64,000 nucleotides of DNA, from positions 680,572-744,571 of the forward strand of contig NZ_CANLVF010000004.1 of assembly GCF_947494555.1 (NCBI RefSeq), read 5' to 3'. Origin of the DNA: an uncultured Roseibium sp. GTDB taxonomy: Bacteria; Pseudomonadota; Alphaproteobacteria; Rhizobiales; Stappiaceae. Positions 50,538 to 58,521 of the stretch are shown piece by piece. The notes below the pieces were generated by a model. It was given only the letters and a program-made list of their open reading frames with translations, ran no database searches and had not been told where the DNA came from. Position 1 is the first letter of the stretch. Each line of letters begins with the position of its first letter. The position numbers and the translations under genes are program-made.

Positions 50538-51298
50538 CAAGATTTGTCTGCCCGTTCGGCGAGCATCATGTAGTTCACATCCATGTCGCGGGACCGGGAC
50601 CAGATATCGGTGACCGGATTGTAACTAACCCCCGAGCGGTCAATTATTTTCAGGCCCGCCGTTCCCAACGGACCTTCGATCTCCGATGGTCGAACCAGCT
50701 TTTCATAGGAATGGGTACCTTTCGGCAGCCAGCGCAACACATACTCCGCGCCGACAATCGCCAGCGCGTAAGCCTTGAGCGTGCGGTTGATGGTCGCAAC
50801 GAACATCAAGCCTCCCGGGCGAACCATGCTGCTGGTTGCCTGAAGGAACAGCGGCACATCCGCGACGTGCTCCACGACTTCCATGTTCAGGACGACATCA
50901 AAGGTCTCGTCCGCGGCTGCGAGATCTTCGGCGGTCTGCGCCCTGTAGTCTATTTCCAGCCCGGAACTTTCCATGTGAAGCCTGGCGATCTTGATATTCG
51001 TTTCGGAAGGATCGGCGCCAACGACATCCGCTCCAAGGCGTGCCATCGGCTCGCTCAAAAGGCCTCCGCCGCAGCCGATGTCCAAAAACCTCAAGCCATT
51101 GAAAGCGTCAGCAGCCTTCGGATCCCTCTCGAACTGCCTGCAGACTTCCTGCTTGATGTAGGCCAGTCTTACGGGATTAAATTTGTGCAGGGGTTTGAAC
51201 TTGCCGGTCGGGTCCCACCACTGGTCAGCCATCGCCGAAAACCTGGCGACCTCGTCCTCGTCGATCGTGCTTTTGGTCTGTCGAGCCTTGCCTGTCAT
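50537..51298 (-). CDS. ubiG: Ubiquinone biosynthesis O-methyltransferase
   Basis: A 253-residue methyltransferase for the two O-methylation steps of ubiquinone. The family block FSAMADQWWDPTGKFKPLHKFNPVRL is near 20-45, motif I is LDIGCGGGLLSEPMARLG near 71-88, and the later block is VEHVADVPLFLQATSSMV near 139. Together these identify UbiG. It is coupled to the downstream hydrolase. It diverges from lysC across 199 bases. Confidence 0.95.
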   Translation of the reverse strand: MTGKARQTKSTIDEDEVARFSAMADQWWDPTGKFKPLHKFNPVRLAYIKQEVCRQFERDPKAADAFNGLRFLDIGCGGGLLSEPMARLGADVVGADPSETNIKIARLHMESSGLEIDYRAQTAEDLAAADETFDVVLNMEVVEHVADVPLFLQATSSMVRPGGLMFVATINRTLKAYALAIVGAEYVLRWLPKGTHSYEKLVRPSEIEGPLGTAGLKIIDRSGVSYNPVTDIWSRSRDMDVNYMMLAERADKS

Positions 51299-51497
51299 CG
51301 GACGATCCTTCCTAAGCGTGACGCTGCCGCATCTTAAACGGGTCCATTGTTTAGCTGTCGTTCAGTGTCTTTGACCATATGTCAAGTAAGCGCAGGTCGC
51401 GCGGAGTTGCAGCAACGCATCTCAGCCTGTATGCATGTGCGCCGATCCAAGCGGAGCGTGCAGCGCTTCATGACACGATAAACAGAATACGAGTGGT

Positions 51498-52748
51498 ATG
51501 GCCCGACTGGTTTTAAAATTTGGGGGGACTTCGGTTGCCGATCTTGATCGCATCCGAAACGTCGCCCGCCATGTCAAACGGGAAGTGGAAGCCGGCCATC
51601 AGGTCGCGGTTGTCGTTTCGGCGATGGCCGGACAGACCAACAAGCTGGTGGAGTTCTGCCGCGACGCGTCGCCGCTTCACGATGCGCGGGAATATGACGC
51701 TGTCGTAGCTTCCGGCGAACAGGTCACGTCCGGCCTCCTGGCAATTGTGCTTCAGCACATGGGTGTGAATGCGCGGTCCTGGCAGGGTTGGCAGGTTCCG
51801 ATCAAGACGGACGAGAACCATGGTGCCGCCCGAATTCGCGAGATAGATGGCGGCTTTCTGACCGAGCGTCTGGAGCAGGGCCAGGTTGCGGTGCTTGCCG
51901 GCTTTCAGGGGATTTCCCCCGACAACCGGATCGCGACGCTCGGACGTGGCGGGTCGGACACGAGCGCGGTTGCAATTGCGGCCGCCATTGAGGCCGACCG
52001 CTGCGACATCTATACAGATGTCGACGGGGTTTACACCACTGACCCGCGGATCGTTCCCAAGGCGCAACGCCTGGAACGTGTCTCATTTGAAGAAATGCTC
52101 GAAATGGCGTCGCTCGGCGCCAAGGTTCTTCAGGTTCGATCCGTCGAGATGGCGATGGTCCACAATGTCAGGACTTTCGTGCGCTCCAGCTTCGATGACC
52201 CGGATGCGCCTCAGGCCGGAAAAGACGGTCTTCCGATTGGTACTCTTATTTGCGACGAGGATGAACTCGTGGAACAGCAGGTTGTCACCGGCATAGCATA
52301 TGCCAAGGACGAAGCTCAGATCTCTCTGCGTGACGTGGCCGACAAGCCGGGCGTTGCCGAATCCGTATTCGGTCCGCTGGCCGATGCTCATATCAACGTC
52401 GATATGATCGTCCAGAATATTTCCCCGGATGGAAAGACGACGGACATTACCTTCACGGTTCCGGAGGGCGATTTCGAGCGTGCCAAAAAGGTTCTGGACG
52501 ACAACCGCGACGAAATCGGCTTTCAGATTGTTGAGGGCGCGACCGACGTCGTCAAAGTGTCGGTGATCGGTATCGGGATGCGTTCGCATGCAGGTGTCGC
52601 AGCGCAGTGTTTCAAAGGCCTTGCGTCCAAGGGCATCAACATTCGCGCGATCACGACCTCTGAAATCAAAATTTCCGTGCTCATCGATTCTGCATACGCG
52701 GAACTTGCGGTGCGGACTCTCCATTCGCTATACGGGTTAGACGGATAG
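51498..52748 (+). CDS. lysC: Aspartate kinase
   Basis: A 416-residue enzyme that phosphorylates aspartate for lysine, threonine and methionine synthesis. The N-terminal motif is VLKFGGTSVADLDRI near 4-18, LGRGGSDTSAVAIAAAIEAD near 150-169 forms the Asp/ATP pocket, and DIYTDVDGVYTTDPRIVP is near 172-189. Two ACT domains (about 260-410) imply allosteric control by Lys and/or Thr. The length is that of the monofunctional alphaproteobacterial type with embedded regulatory domains. Confidence 0.97.
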   Translation: MARLVLKFGGTSVADLDRIRNVARHVKREVEAGHQVAVVVSAMAGQTNKLVEFCRDASPLHDAREYDAVVASGEQVTSGLLAIVLQHMGVNARSWQGWQVPIKTDENHGAARIREIDGGFLTERLEQGQVAVLAGFQGISPDNRIATLGRGGSDTSAVAIAAAIEADRCDIYTDVDGVYTTDPRIVPKAQRLERVSFEEMLEMASLGAKVLQVRSVEMAMVHNVRTFVRSSFDDPDAPQAGKDGLPIGTLICDEDELVEQQVVTGIAYAKDEAQISLRDVADKPGVAESVFGPLADAHINVDMIVQNISPDGKTTDITFTVPEGDFERAKKVLDDNRDEIGFQIVEGATDVVKVSVIGIGMRSHAGVAAQCFKGLASKGINIRAITTSEIKISVLIDSAYAELAVRTLHSLYGLDG

Positions 52749-52819
52749 TTTAACCGGCGGGCGGCTCCCAGAGGTATGGTACGGGAGCGCGCCTGAAGCG
52801 GAATTCAGACGGGGGCGCA

Positions 52820-55087
52820 ATGCGCAGCAACCTAGCCGGACCGCGCCTATTGCTCCGCAGGCTCCGCGAAGTCATGGCGGAACCGATCACGGCGCAAGAG
52901 CGACTCGACAAGATTGTCGTGCTGATCGCCTCGAATGTCGTCGCAGAAGTGTGCTCGGTTTATATACTGCGTGCAGATGGCGTTCTCGAGCTCTATGCGA
53001 CCGAGGGTCTCAACAGAGAAGCGGTGCACAACGCCTCGCTGCGAGTTGGCCAGGGCCTCGTCGGTCTGATCGCGGCCGAAGCCCGTCCCTTGAACTTGCC
53101 GAACGCCAGCGCCCATCCGGGGTTCGCCTATCTGCCGGAAACGGGCGAAGAAGCCTACAATTCGTTCCTCGGCGTCCCGATCCTGCGCGCAGGCCGGACG
53201 CTCGGCGTGCTTGTGGTGCAGAACCAGTCCCACCGGACTTACCTGGAAGACGAAGTCGAGGCGCTGCAGACGACCGCGATGGTGATCGCCGAGATGGTGG
53301 CCGCCGGGGAACTGGAAGCGATTGCACAGAAGGCGACGGGCCTGGATCTGTCGAGACCTATTACCGCCGCGGGATCGGGATTGTCTGAAGGTGTCGGTCT
53401 GGGGCACGTGGTTCTTCACGAACCGCGCGTTGTCGTGACAAATCTGATCGCGGAAGACACCGATCAGGAGACCGCCCGTCTGGAAGGCGCGATCAACCGA
53501 CTAAGACTTTCCATCGACGACCTCCTGGCAAGCGGCGAAATTGCCGCGACTGGTGAACACCGAGAAGTCCTCGAAGCTTACCGCATGTTCGCCTATGACC
53601 GCGGCTGGATTCGCAAGATCGAGGATGCGATCAAGAATGGCCTCACCGCCGAAGCGGCTGTTGAAAAGGTCCAGAGCGACACGCGCGCCCGGATGTTGCG
53701 GCAAACAGATCCCTATCTTCGCGAACGCCTGCATGATCTCGACGACCTTGCACATCGTCTGATCCGGGAGCTGATGGGGCGCGAACATGGCCCGGGGACC
53801 GGCGATTTGCCTCAAGACGCAATCATCGTCGGCCGGAACATGGGCGCGGCGGAATTGCTCGACTATGGACGCGACCGGATCCGCGGCCTGATTCTCGAAG
53901 AAGGCGGTCCGACAAGCCACGTTACCATCGTCGCCCGTGCGCTCGGCATACCGACAGTCGGGCTTGTGGATGACATCGTCAGCCTGGCTGATGCCGGGGA
54001 CGCGATCATCGTCGACGGCGACACCGGCGAAATTCATCTCAGGCCGGCCGTCGATCTTGAAAACGCCTATGCGGAAAAAGTCAGGTTCAGGGCACGGCGT
54101 CAGGCGCAGTACCGCAGATTGCGGAGCAAGCCATCGGTCACGAAGGACGGCGTTGAATTTTCCCTCCAGATGAATGCTGGCCTTCTCATCGATCTTCCGC
54201 ATCTTGAAGAATCCGGCGCTGCCGGTGTCGGCCTCTTCCGGACAGAGCTGCAATTCATGGTCGCGTCGTCATTCCCGAGGATGCGCGAACAGCAGTCCCA
54301 ATACAGCCAGGTTCTCGACGCTGCGGATGGCAAGCCCGTTACTTTCCGGTCCCTCGATATCGGCGGCGACAAGGTCTTGCCCTACCTGCGTTCGATCCAG
54401 GAAGAGAACCCGGCAATGGGCTGGCGCGCACTCCGGCTCGGTCTCGACAGGCCTGGGCTTCTGCGTACGCAGATCAGGGCGCTGTTGCACGCAGCCGCCG
54501 GTCGCGATCTCAAACTGATGTTTCCGATGGTGGCGGAGGTCGACGAGTTCCTGAGCGCCAGGGCGCTTGTCGACAAAGAAATCAAGCATCTTCGTCGTCA
54601 TGGTCACGCGGTTCCGGAAAATATCCGGCTCGGGGTAATGATCGAAGTCCCGTCTCTTCTTTTTCAGCTCGACGAATTGATGACCTATGTCGATTTCGTT
54701 TCGGTCGGGTCGAATGATCTTTTCCAGTTTTTCTGCGCAGTCGATCGCGGCAACACGCGGGTCGCGGAGCGGTTCGATACCTTGAACGTCGCATTCCTCA
54801 GAGCCTTGAAATCGATCGCAGATGCCGCACATAACAATCATGTCCCGGTCACCTTGTGTGGTGAACTTGCGGGCAGGCCATTGGAAGCGATGGCGCTTGT
54901 CGGTCTCGGCTATCGGGACCTGTCCATGTCACCGGCCGCACTCGGACCGGTCAAGGCTATGTTGCGGACGCTGGATACCGGGCGATTGTCCGCAAGGCTT
55001 CTACCGCGCCTGGAGTCGGGTCACGGGGACAGCAACATTCGCGATGTGCTGAAGCGCTTCGCCGCTGAAACGGATGTTGCCCTCTAG
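52820..55087 (+). CDS. ptsP: Phosphoenolpyruvate-protein phosphotransferase, nitrogen PTS enzyme I (EI-Ntr)
   Basis: A 755-residue protein with an N-terminal GAF domain (about 15-165), then enzyme I. The phospho-His is in GGPTSHVTIVARALGIPTVG, at His367. The PEP-binding TIM barrel contains GVGLFRTELQFMVAS near 470 and FVSVGSNDLFQFFCAVDRGN near 627, and the last block is CGELAGRPLEAMALVGLG. It takes phosphate from PEP to NPr/EIIA-Ntr and signals carbon/nitrogen balance. The GAF domain is the expected sensor for nitrogen compounds. It is 71 bases downstream of lysC. Confidence 0.96.
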   Translation: MRSNLAGPRLLLRRLREVMAEPITAQERLDKIVVLIASNVVAEVCSVYILRADGVLELYATEGLNREAVHNASLRVGQGLVGLIAAEARPLNLPNASAHPGFAYLPETGEEAYNSFLGVPILRAGRTLGVLVVQNQSHRTYLEDEVEALQTTAMVIAEMVAAGELEAIAQKATGLDLSRPITAAGSGLSEGVGLGHVVLHEPRVVVTNLIAEDTDQETARLEGAINRLRLSIDDLLASGEIAATGEHREVLEAYRMFAYDRGWIRKIEDAIKNGLTAEAAVEKVQSDTRARMLRQTDPYLRERLHDLDDLAHRLIRELMGREHGPGTGDLPQDAIIVGRNMGAAELLDYGRDRIRGLILEEGGPTSHVTIVARALGIPTVGLVDDIVSLADAGDAIIVDGDTGEIHLRPAVDLENAYAEKVRFRARRQAQYRRLRSKPSVTKDGVEFSLQMNAGLLIDLPHLEESGAAGVGLFRTELQFMVASSFPRMREQQSQYSQVLDAADGKPVTFRSLDIGGDKVLPYLRSIQEENPAMGWRALRLGLDRPGLLRTQIRALLHAAAGRDLKLMFPMVAEVDEFLSARALVDKEIKHLRRHGHAVPENIRLGVMIEVPSLLFQLDELMTYVDFVSVGSNDLFQFFCAVDRGNTRVAERFDTLNVAFLRALKSIADAAHNNHVPVTLCGELAGRPLEAMALVGLGYRDLSMSPAALGPVKAMLRTLDTGRLSARLLPRLESGHGDSNIRDVLKRFAAETDVAL

Positions 55088-55297
55088 GTGCCCGTGATCG
55101 CGTGCGGTGTGCACTAGCTGACACCTCGGGACACTGATATGTCAGAACAGTGAAACGTGGTAGGGGATTCGGTGCCGTGAAGGCCAATGTCCCCGTCATA
55201 GGCAACACCTGAGACCGTGTTGTGTTTAATTGGAAAATATGTCGGTTCTGGGCATTGATGCCACTGACTTCGACCGGATCTAGGAGACATTGCGCGT

Positions 55298-56371
55298 ATG
55301 CTGGCGCGTCACAGACTTGATACCCTATTGGACCGATTTGCCGAGATTGAACACCTGATGTCGACGGGACCTGATCCCGCAGCTTATGTGAAACTTTCCC
55401 GCGAATATGCCGGCCTTGAACCACTGGTCACGAAAATCCGGGCTCTGATCAAGGCTGAGGATGAGCTTGCCGATGCCCAGGCCCTCATTGCCGATCCGGA
55501 CATCGACGCGGAGATGCGCGAACTTGCCGAACTCGAGCAGGACGAGCTTTCCGCCAGCGTTGAAGATCTGACGCAGGAGGTGCGCATCGGCCTTCTGCCG
55601 AAGGACGAAGCCGACGCCAACGATGCGATCCTCGAGGTTCGCGCCGGCACCGGCGGCGACGAAGCTGCTCTGTTCGCCGGCGATCTGTTTCGCATGTATC
55701 AACGCTTTGCCGAGATTCAGGGATGGAAAGTGGAAGTTTTGTCCGCGAGCGAGGGGGAAGTCGGCGGGTTCAAGGAAGTGATTGCGTCCGTCTCGGGCGA
55801 CAATGTGTTTGCACGGATGAAGTTCGAATCGGGCGTTCACCGGGTTCAACGGGTTCCCGCAACCGAATCGGGAGGGCGCATTCACACATCCGCGGCGACG
55901 GTCGCGGTTCTGCCGCAGGCTGAAGATGTGGATATCAATATCCAGGAGAGCGATCTGCGCGTCGATACGTTCCGGGCGTCCGGCGCAGGCGGTCAGCACG
56001 TCAATACGACCGACTCCGCCGTGCGCATTACGCATCTTCCGACTGGAATCGTCGTCGCGGTGCAGGATGAAAGATCGCAGCACAAGAACCGGGCCAGGGC
56101 GATGCAATTACTGCGCGCCCGCATCTATGACGAAGAACGCGAGCGAGCGGCCAGCGAACGAACCGAAGCCCGCCGGCTGCAGGTCGGTTCGGGTGATCGC
56201 TCGGAACGCATTCGCACGTATAATTTTCCGCAAGGGCGGGTCACCGATCACAGGATTGGGCTCACGCTCTACAAGCTTGAGCAGATTATTGCCGGGGACG
56301 GTCTGAACGAGGTTGTCGAGGCACTGATCGTCGACCATCAAGCCAATCTGCTTGCTTCAGAAGACACATGA
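55298..56371 (+). CDS. prfA: Peptide chain release factor 1
   Basis: A 357-residue RF1. The anticodon-mimicking domain comes first, then the GGQ loop (RASGAGGQHVNTTDSAVRI; GGQ at residues 231-233) for peptidyl-tRNA hydrolysis, and the conserved RSERIRTYNFPQGRVTDHRI. It reads UAA and UAG. Its stop overlaps the prmC start by ATGA, so the two are coupled, and prmC methylates the Gln of GGQ. Confidence 0.97.
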   Translation: MLARHRLDTLLDRFAEIEHLMSTGPDPAAYVKLSREYAGLEPLVTKIRALIKAEDELADAQALIADPDIDAEMRELAELEQDELSASVEDLTQEVRIGLLPKDEADANDAILEVRAGTGGDEAALFAGDLFRMYQRFAEIQGWKVEVLSASEGEVGGFKEVIASVSGDNVFARMKFESGVHRVQRVPATESGGRIHTSAATVAVLPQAEDVDINIQESDLRVDTFRASGAGGQHVNTTDSAVRITHLPTGIVVAVQDERSQHKNRARAMQLLRARIYDEERERAASERTEARRLQVGSGDRSERIRTYNFPQGRVTDHRIGLTLYKLEQIIAGDGLNEVVEALIVDHQANLLASEDT

Positions 56372-57228
56372 CCCTGAGCGTCGGGCAGCTTTACCTGCAA
56401 GTGCGGGACCGGTTTCGCGCTGCCGGTCTGCCCACTGCGGATCTTGATGCCAAGATCCTTGTCAGCACGGTCCTGGGAACGAGCGTTTCCGGCCTGGTCC
56501 TTAGTGAAGACACAGAAGTTGAAGACAATAGTTGCCGAGACATTGGCATCAAAACCGAGTTGCGCATCTCCGGAATGCCTGTTGGACGGATCCTCGGCGA
56601 ACGCGATTTTTACGGGCGCAGGTTCCTGTTGAACAAGGCGACGCTGGAACCAAGGCCCGATACCGAAATTCTGATTGATACCGTGCTGGCGAGAACACCG
56701 CACGACAAGGTGTCAACAATCTGGGATATCGGAACCGGATCGGGAGCAATCGCTGTCACGCTGCTGGCGGAATTGCCATTCAGTCAGATGATTGCGATCG
56801 ATCTTTCCGAAGAAGCGCTTGGATGCGCGCAGAAAAACGCACAGTTACATCAGGTGGGAGACCGCTTCCATCCGCTTTGCGCCGACTATCTCAGCGCGTT
56901 CAGACCGGATCTTGCGACCGGGCCGGACTGGATCGTGAGCAACCCTCCTTATATCCGCAAAGATGTTCTTGGCGAACTGGATCCGGAAGTTGTCCGGCAC
57001 GATCCTGTGCTTGCACTTGATGGCGGCGAATCTGGTTTGGACGCTTACGTTGCCATCGTCGGCGATGCGGCGCATCTTTTGCAGACCGGAGGCCAAATAG
57101 CGCTTGAGATCGGATATGACCAGGGCCCAGCCGTGGAAAAACAGTTGCGTCATCATGCCTTTGGAGCGATTGAAATCATTAAGGATCTTTCCGGAAACGA
57201 CCGTGTGGTGACGGCTCGCAGGTTATAA
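56368..57228 (+). CDS. prmC: Release factor glutamine methyltransferase
   Basis: A 286-residue methyltransferase for the GGQ glutamine of release factors. Signatures are VSTIWDIGTGSGAIAVTLLA near 108-127 (SAM site) and DWIVSNPPYIRKD near 187-199 with the NPPY catalytic motif. The family's ALDGGESGLDAYVAIV block is near 215. The start overlaps prfA by 4 bases. Confidence 0.96.
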   Translation: MTLSVGQLYLQVRDRFRAAGLPTADLDAKILVSTVLGTSVSGLVLSEDTEVEDNSCRDIGIKTELRISGMPVGRILGERDFYGRRFLLNKATLEPRPDTEILIDTVLARTPHDKVSTIWDIGTGSGAIAVTLLAELPFSQMIAIDLSEEALGCAQKNAQLHQVGDRFHPLCADYLSAFRPDLATGPDWIVSNPPYIRKDVLGELDPEVVRHDPVLALDGGESGLDAYVAIVGDAAHLLQTGGQIALEIGYDQGPAVEKQLRHHAFGAIEIIKDLSGNDRVVTARRL

Positions 57229-57590
57229 TTTCATTGTTTTGATCCAATCGCGAAAAAGCGCTTGGAAATCGCAACGGAAACGGTTAGGTTCGACTTGCCG
57301 AAACCGGAGATGTTAACAGCGTTTAGCGGGGCATACGCATCCGGCAGCATGAAGACGAGAAACGCTATATGCGCTAAGGAATCTGCTGCAAGTCGGGCTT
57401 TCCGGTGTTTTGGACTGTCGAAGAGAAAGACGAAAGCGCTGGCCAGTGGCCTGTTATGCGTTGCGTGTGTTTTCAAAGACAGCCGCTAACCAGCATTGTT
57501 GGTTTCGGTGTGTATTTCGTATCGGTTTAAGCAATTCCGATGTTGGGTCAGCGTTTCGCTGACCGCCGTTCCGCAAGAGAAAACGGCAGG
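57229..57590. other. Intergenic interval before the DUF4167 gene
   Basis: About 360 bases. Overlapping plus and minus frames of 75-81 codons (57262-57489 and 57231-57476) mirror each other, have no family signature and have poor starts, so neither is called. The right part probably carries the promoter and leader of the DUF4167 gene. Nothing else seen. Confidence 0.5.
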
Positions 57591-58310
57591 ATGAGACCAG
57601 GAAATCAAAGCAATAAGCGCATGCGCGGGCGGGGCCGCAAAGGCCCTAATCCGCTAACCCGGACTTACGAATCAAACGGTCCTGATGTGAAAATCCGCGG
57701 CACTGCGATGCACATTGCGGAGAAGTATCAGCAGCTAGCCAGAGATGCTCAGGCATCGGGCGACCGCGTGATGTCCGAAAACTACAACCAGCACGCAGAG
57801 CACTATCTCCGCATCGTCGCGGCCGCACAGCCGCAGCAGCAGCCCGCGACACAGCCGGCTGCCCGTAGCGATTCCGAAGAACCCGCTGAAAATGCGGCAT
57901 CGAACGGATCCGGATCGCCGGTAAACGGATCCGAGCGGCCGGCGCAGGAGCGCGCAAATGCCGACGGGGATGTCGTTGACGCGAACAGCCCTCAACCCTT
58001 TATCGAAGACATGCCCGTGATTGACCAGGAAGGACAGGTCAACGGTGCCGGTCAGAAGGCGGATGCCGAGGACGCTGACTCCGACGAAAAACCCCGCCGT
58101 AGGGCCCGCACGCCAAGATCGCGCACGCCGCGTCGCACGGCGTCCGAGGCGAGCGCGGATGCCTCGCCCGATGCAACGGCGGATGCGGGCGAAACCAACA
58201 GCGAAAGCCCGGACGAAGAACAGGCCAAGCCTCGCCGGAGGACAACTCGGACCCGGCGGGCGAAAACCAGTGACGACGCGCCTGCGGAGACGGCAGCCGC
58301 CTCTGAATAG
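57591..58310 (+). CDS. DUF4167 domain protein
   Basis: A 239-residue protein. The first 75 residues are the DUF4167 domain (MRPGNQSNKRMRGRGRKGPN, then PLTRTYESNGPDVKIRGTAMHI and SENYNQHAEHYLRI), basic at its start and possibly nucleic-acid binding. The rest is low-complexity: Gln/Pro, then Glu/Asp and Arg-rich repeats (GSGSPVNGSERPAQER, then RRRARTPRSRTPRRT), and probably disordered. It follows prfA-prmC as in related genomes. Function unknown. The ATG at 57591 is preferred to one 17 codons earlier. Confidence 0.88.
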   Translation: MRPGNQSNKRMRGRGRKGPNPLTRTYESNGPDVKIRGTAMHIAEKYQQLARDAQASGDRVMSENYNQHAEHYLRIVAAAQPQQQPATQPAARSDSEEPAENAASNGSGSPVNGSERPAQERANADGDVVDANSPQPFIEDMPVIDQEGQVNGAGQKADAEDADSDEKPRRRARTPRSRTPRRTASEASADASPDATADAGETNSESPDEEQAKPRRRTTRTRRAKTSDDAPAETAAASE

Positions 58311-58336
58311 TCTGATGCTGAGTGTGATGAACTCGA

Positions 58337-58368
58337 AAACGGCGCCTGCAGGGCGCCGTTTTTGTTTT
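58337..58368 (+). terminator. Rho-independent terminator
   Basis: AAACGGCGCC and GGCGCCGTTT form a 10-bp stem with a 5-nt loop, followed by TTTTTGTTTT, 26 bases past the DUF4167 stop. Confidence 0.93.
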
Positions 58369-58388
58369 GCGCTTTTCAGTGATGGGGG

Positions 58389-58416
58389 CTTTTGTGATTA
58401 AAATGCAACACTATAT
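58389..58416 (+). promoter_or_regulatory. Candidate heat-shock promoter of clpB
   Basis: CTTTTG, a 16-bp spacer, CTATAT: close in form to alphaproteobacterial RpoH promoters. It lies about 105 bases before the clpB start, with a GC-rich stem (CGGAC/GTCCG) in the leader at about 58446-58468. Confidence 0.4.
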
Positions 58417-58521
58417 TAGGTGAGCAGTGCTGAAGAAGGCTGCGCGGACGCCCGTGATCGGGGTCCGTATCCAACAACGTTCCCCCACGCTTCGGGTGGT
58501 GTGAGCGGGTAGGAGGTGCAT

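Noticed and set aside
57262..57489. 75-codon plus-strand frame with a minus-strand mirror (57231-57476)
   Set aside because: No family signature, poor starts and overlap of two opposing frames suggest chance.
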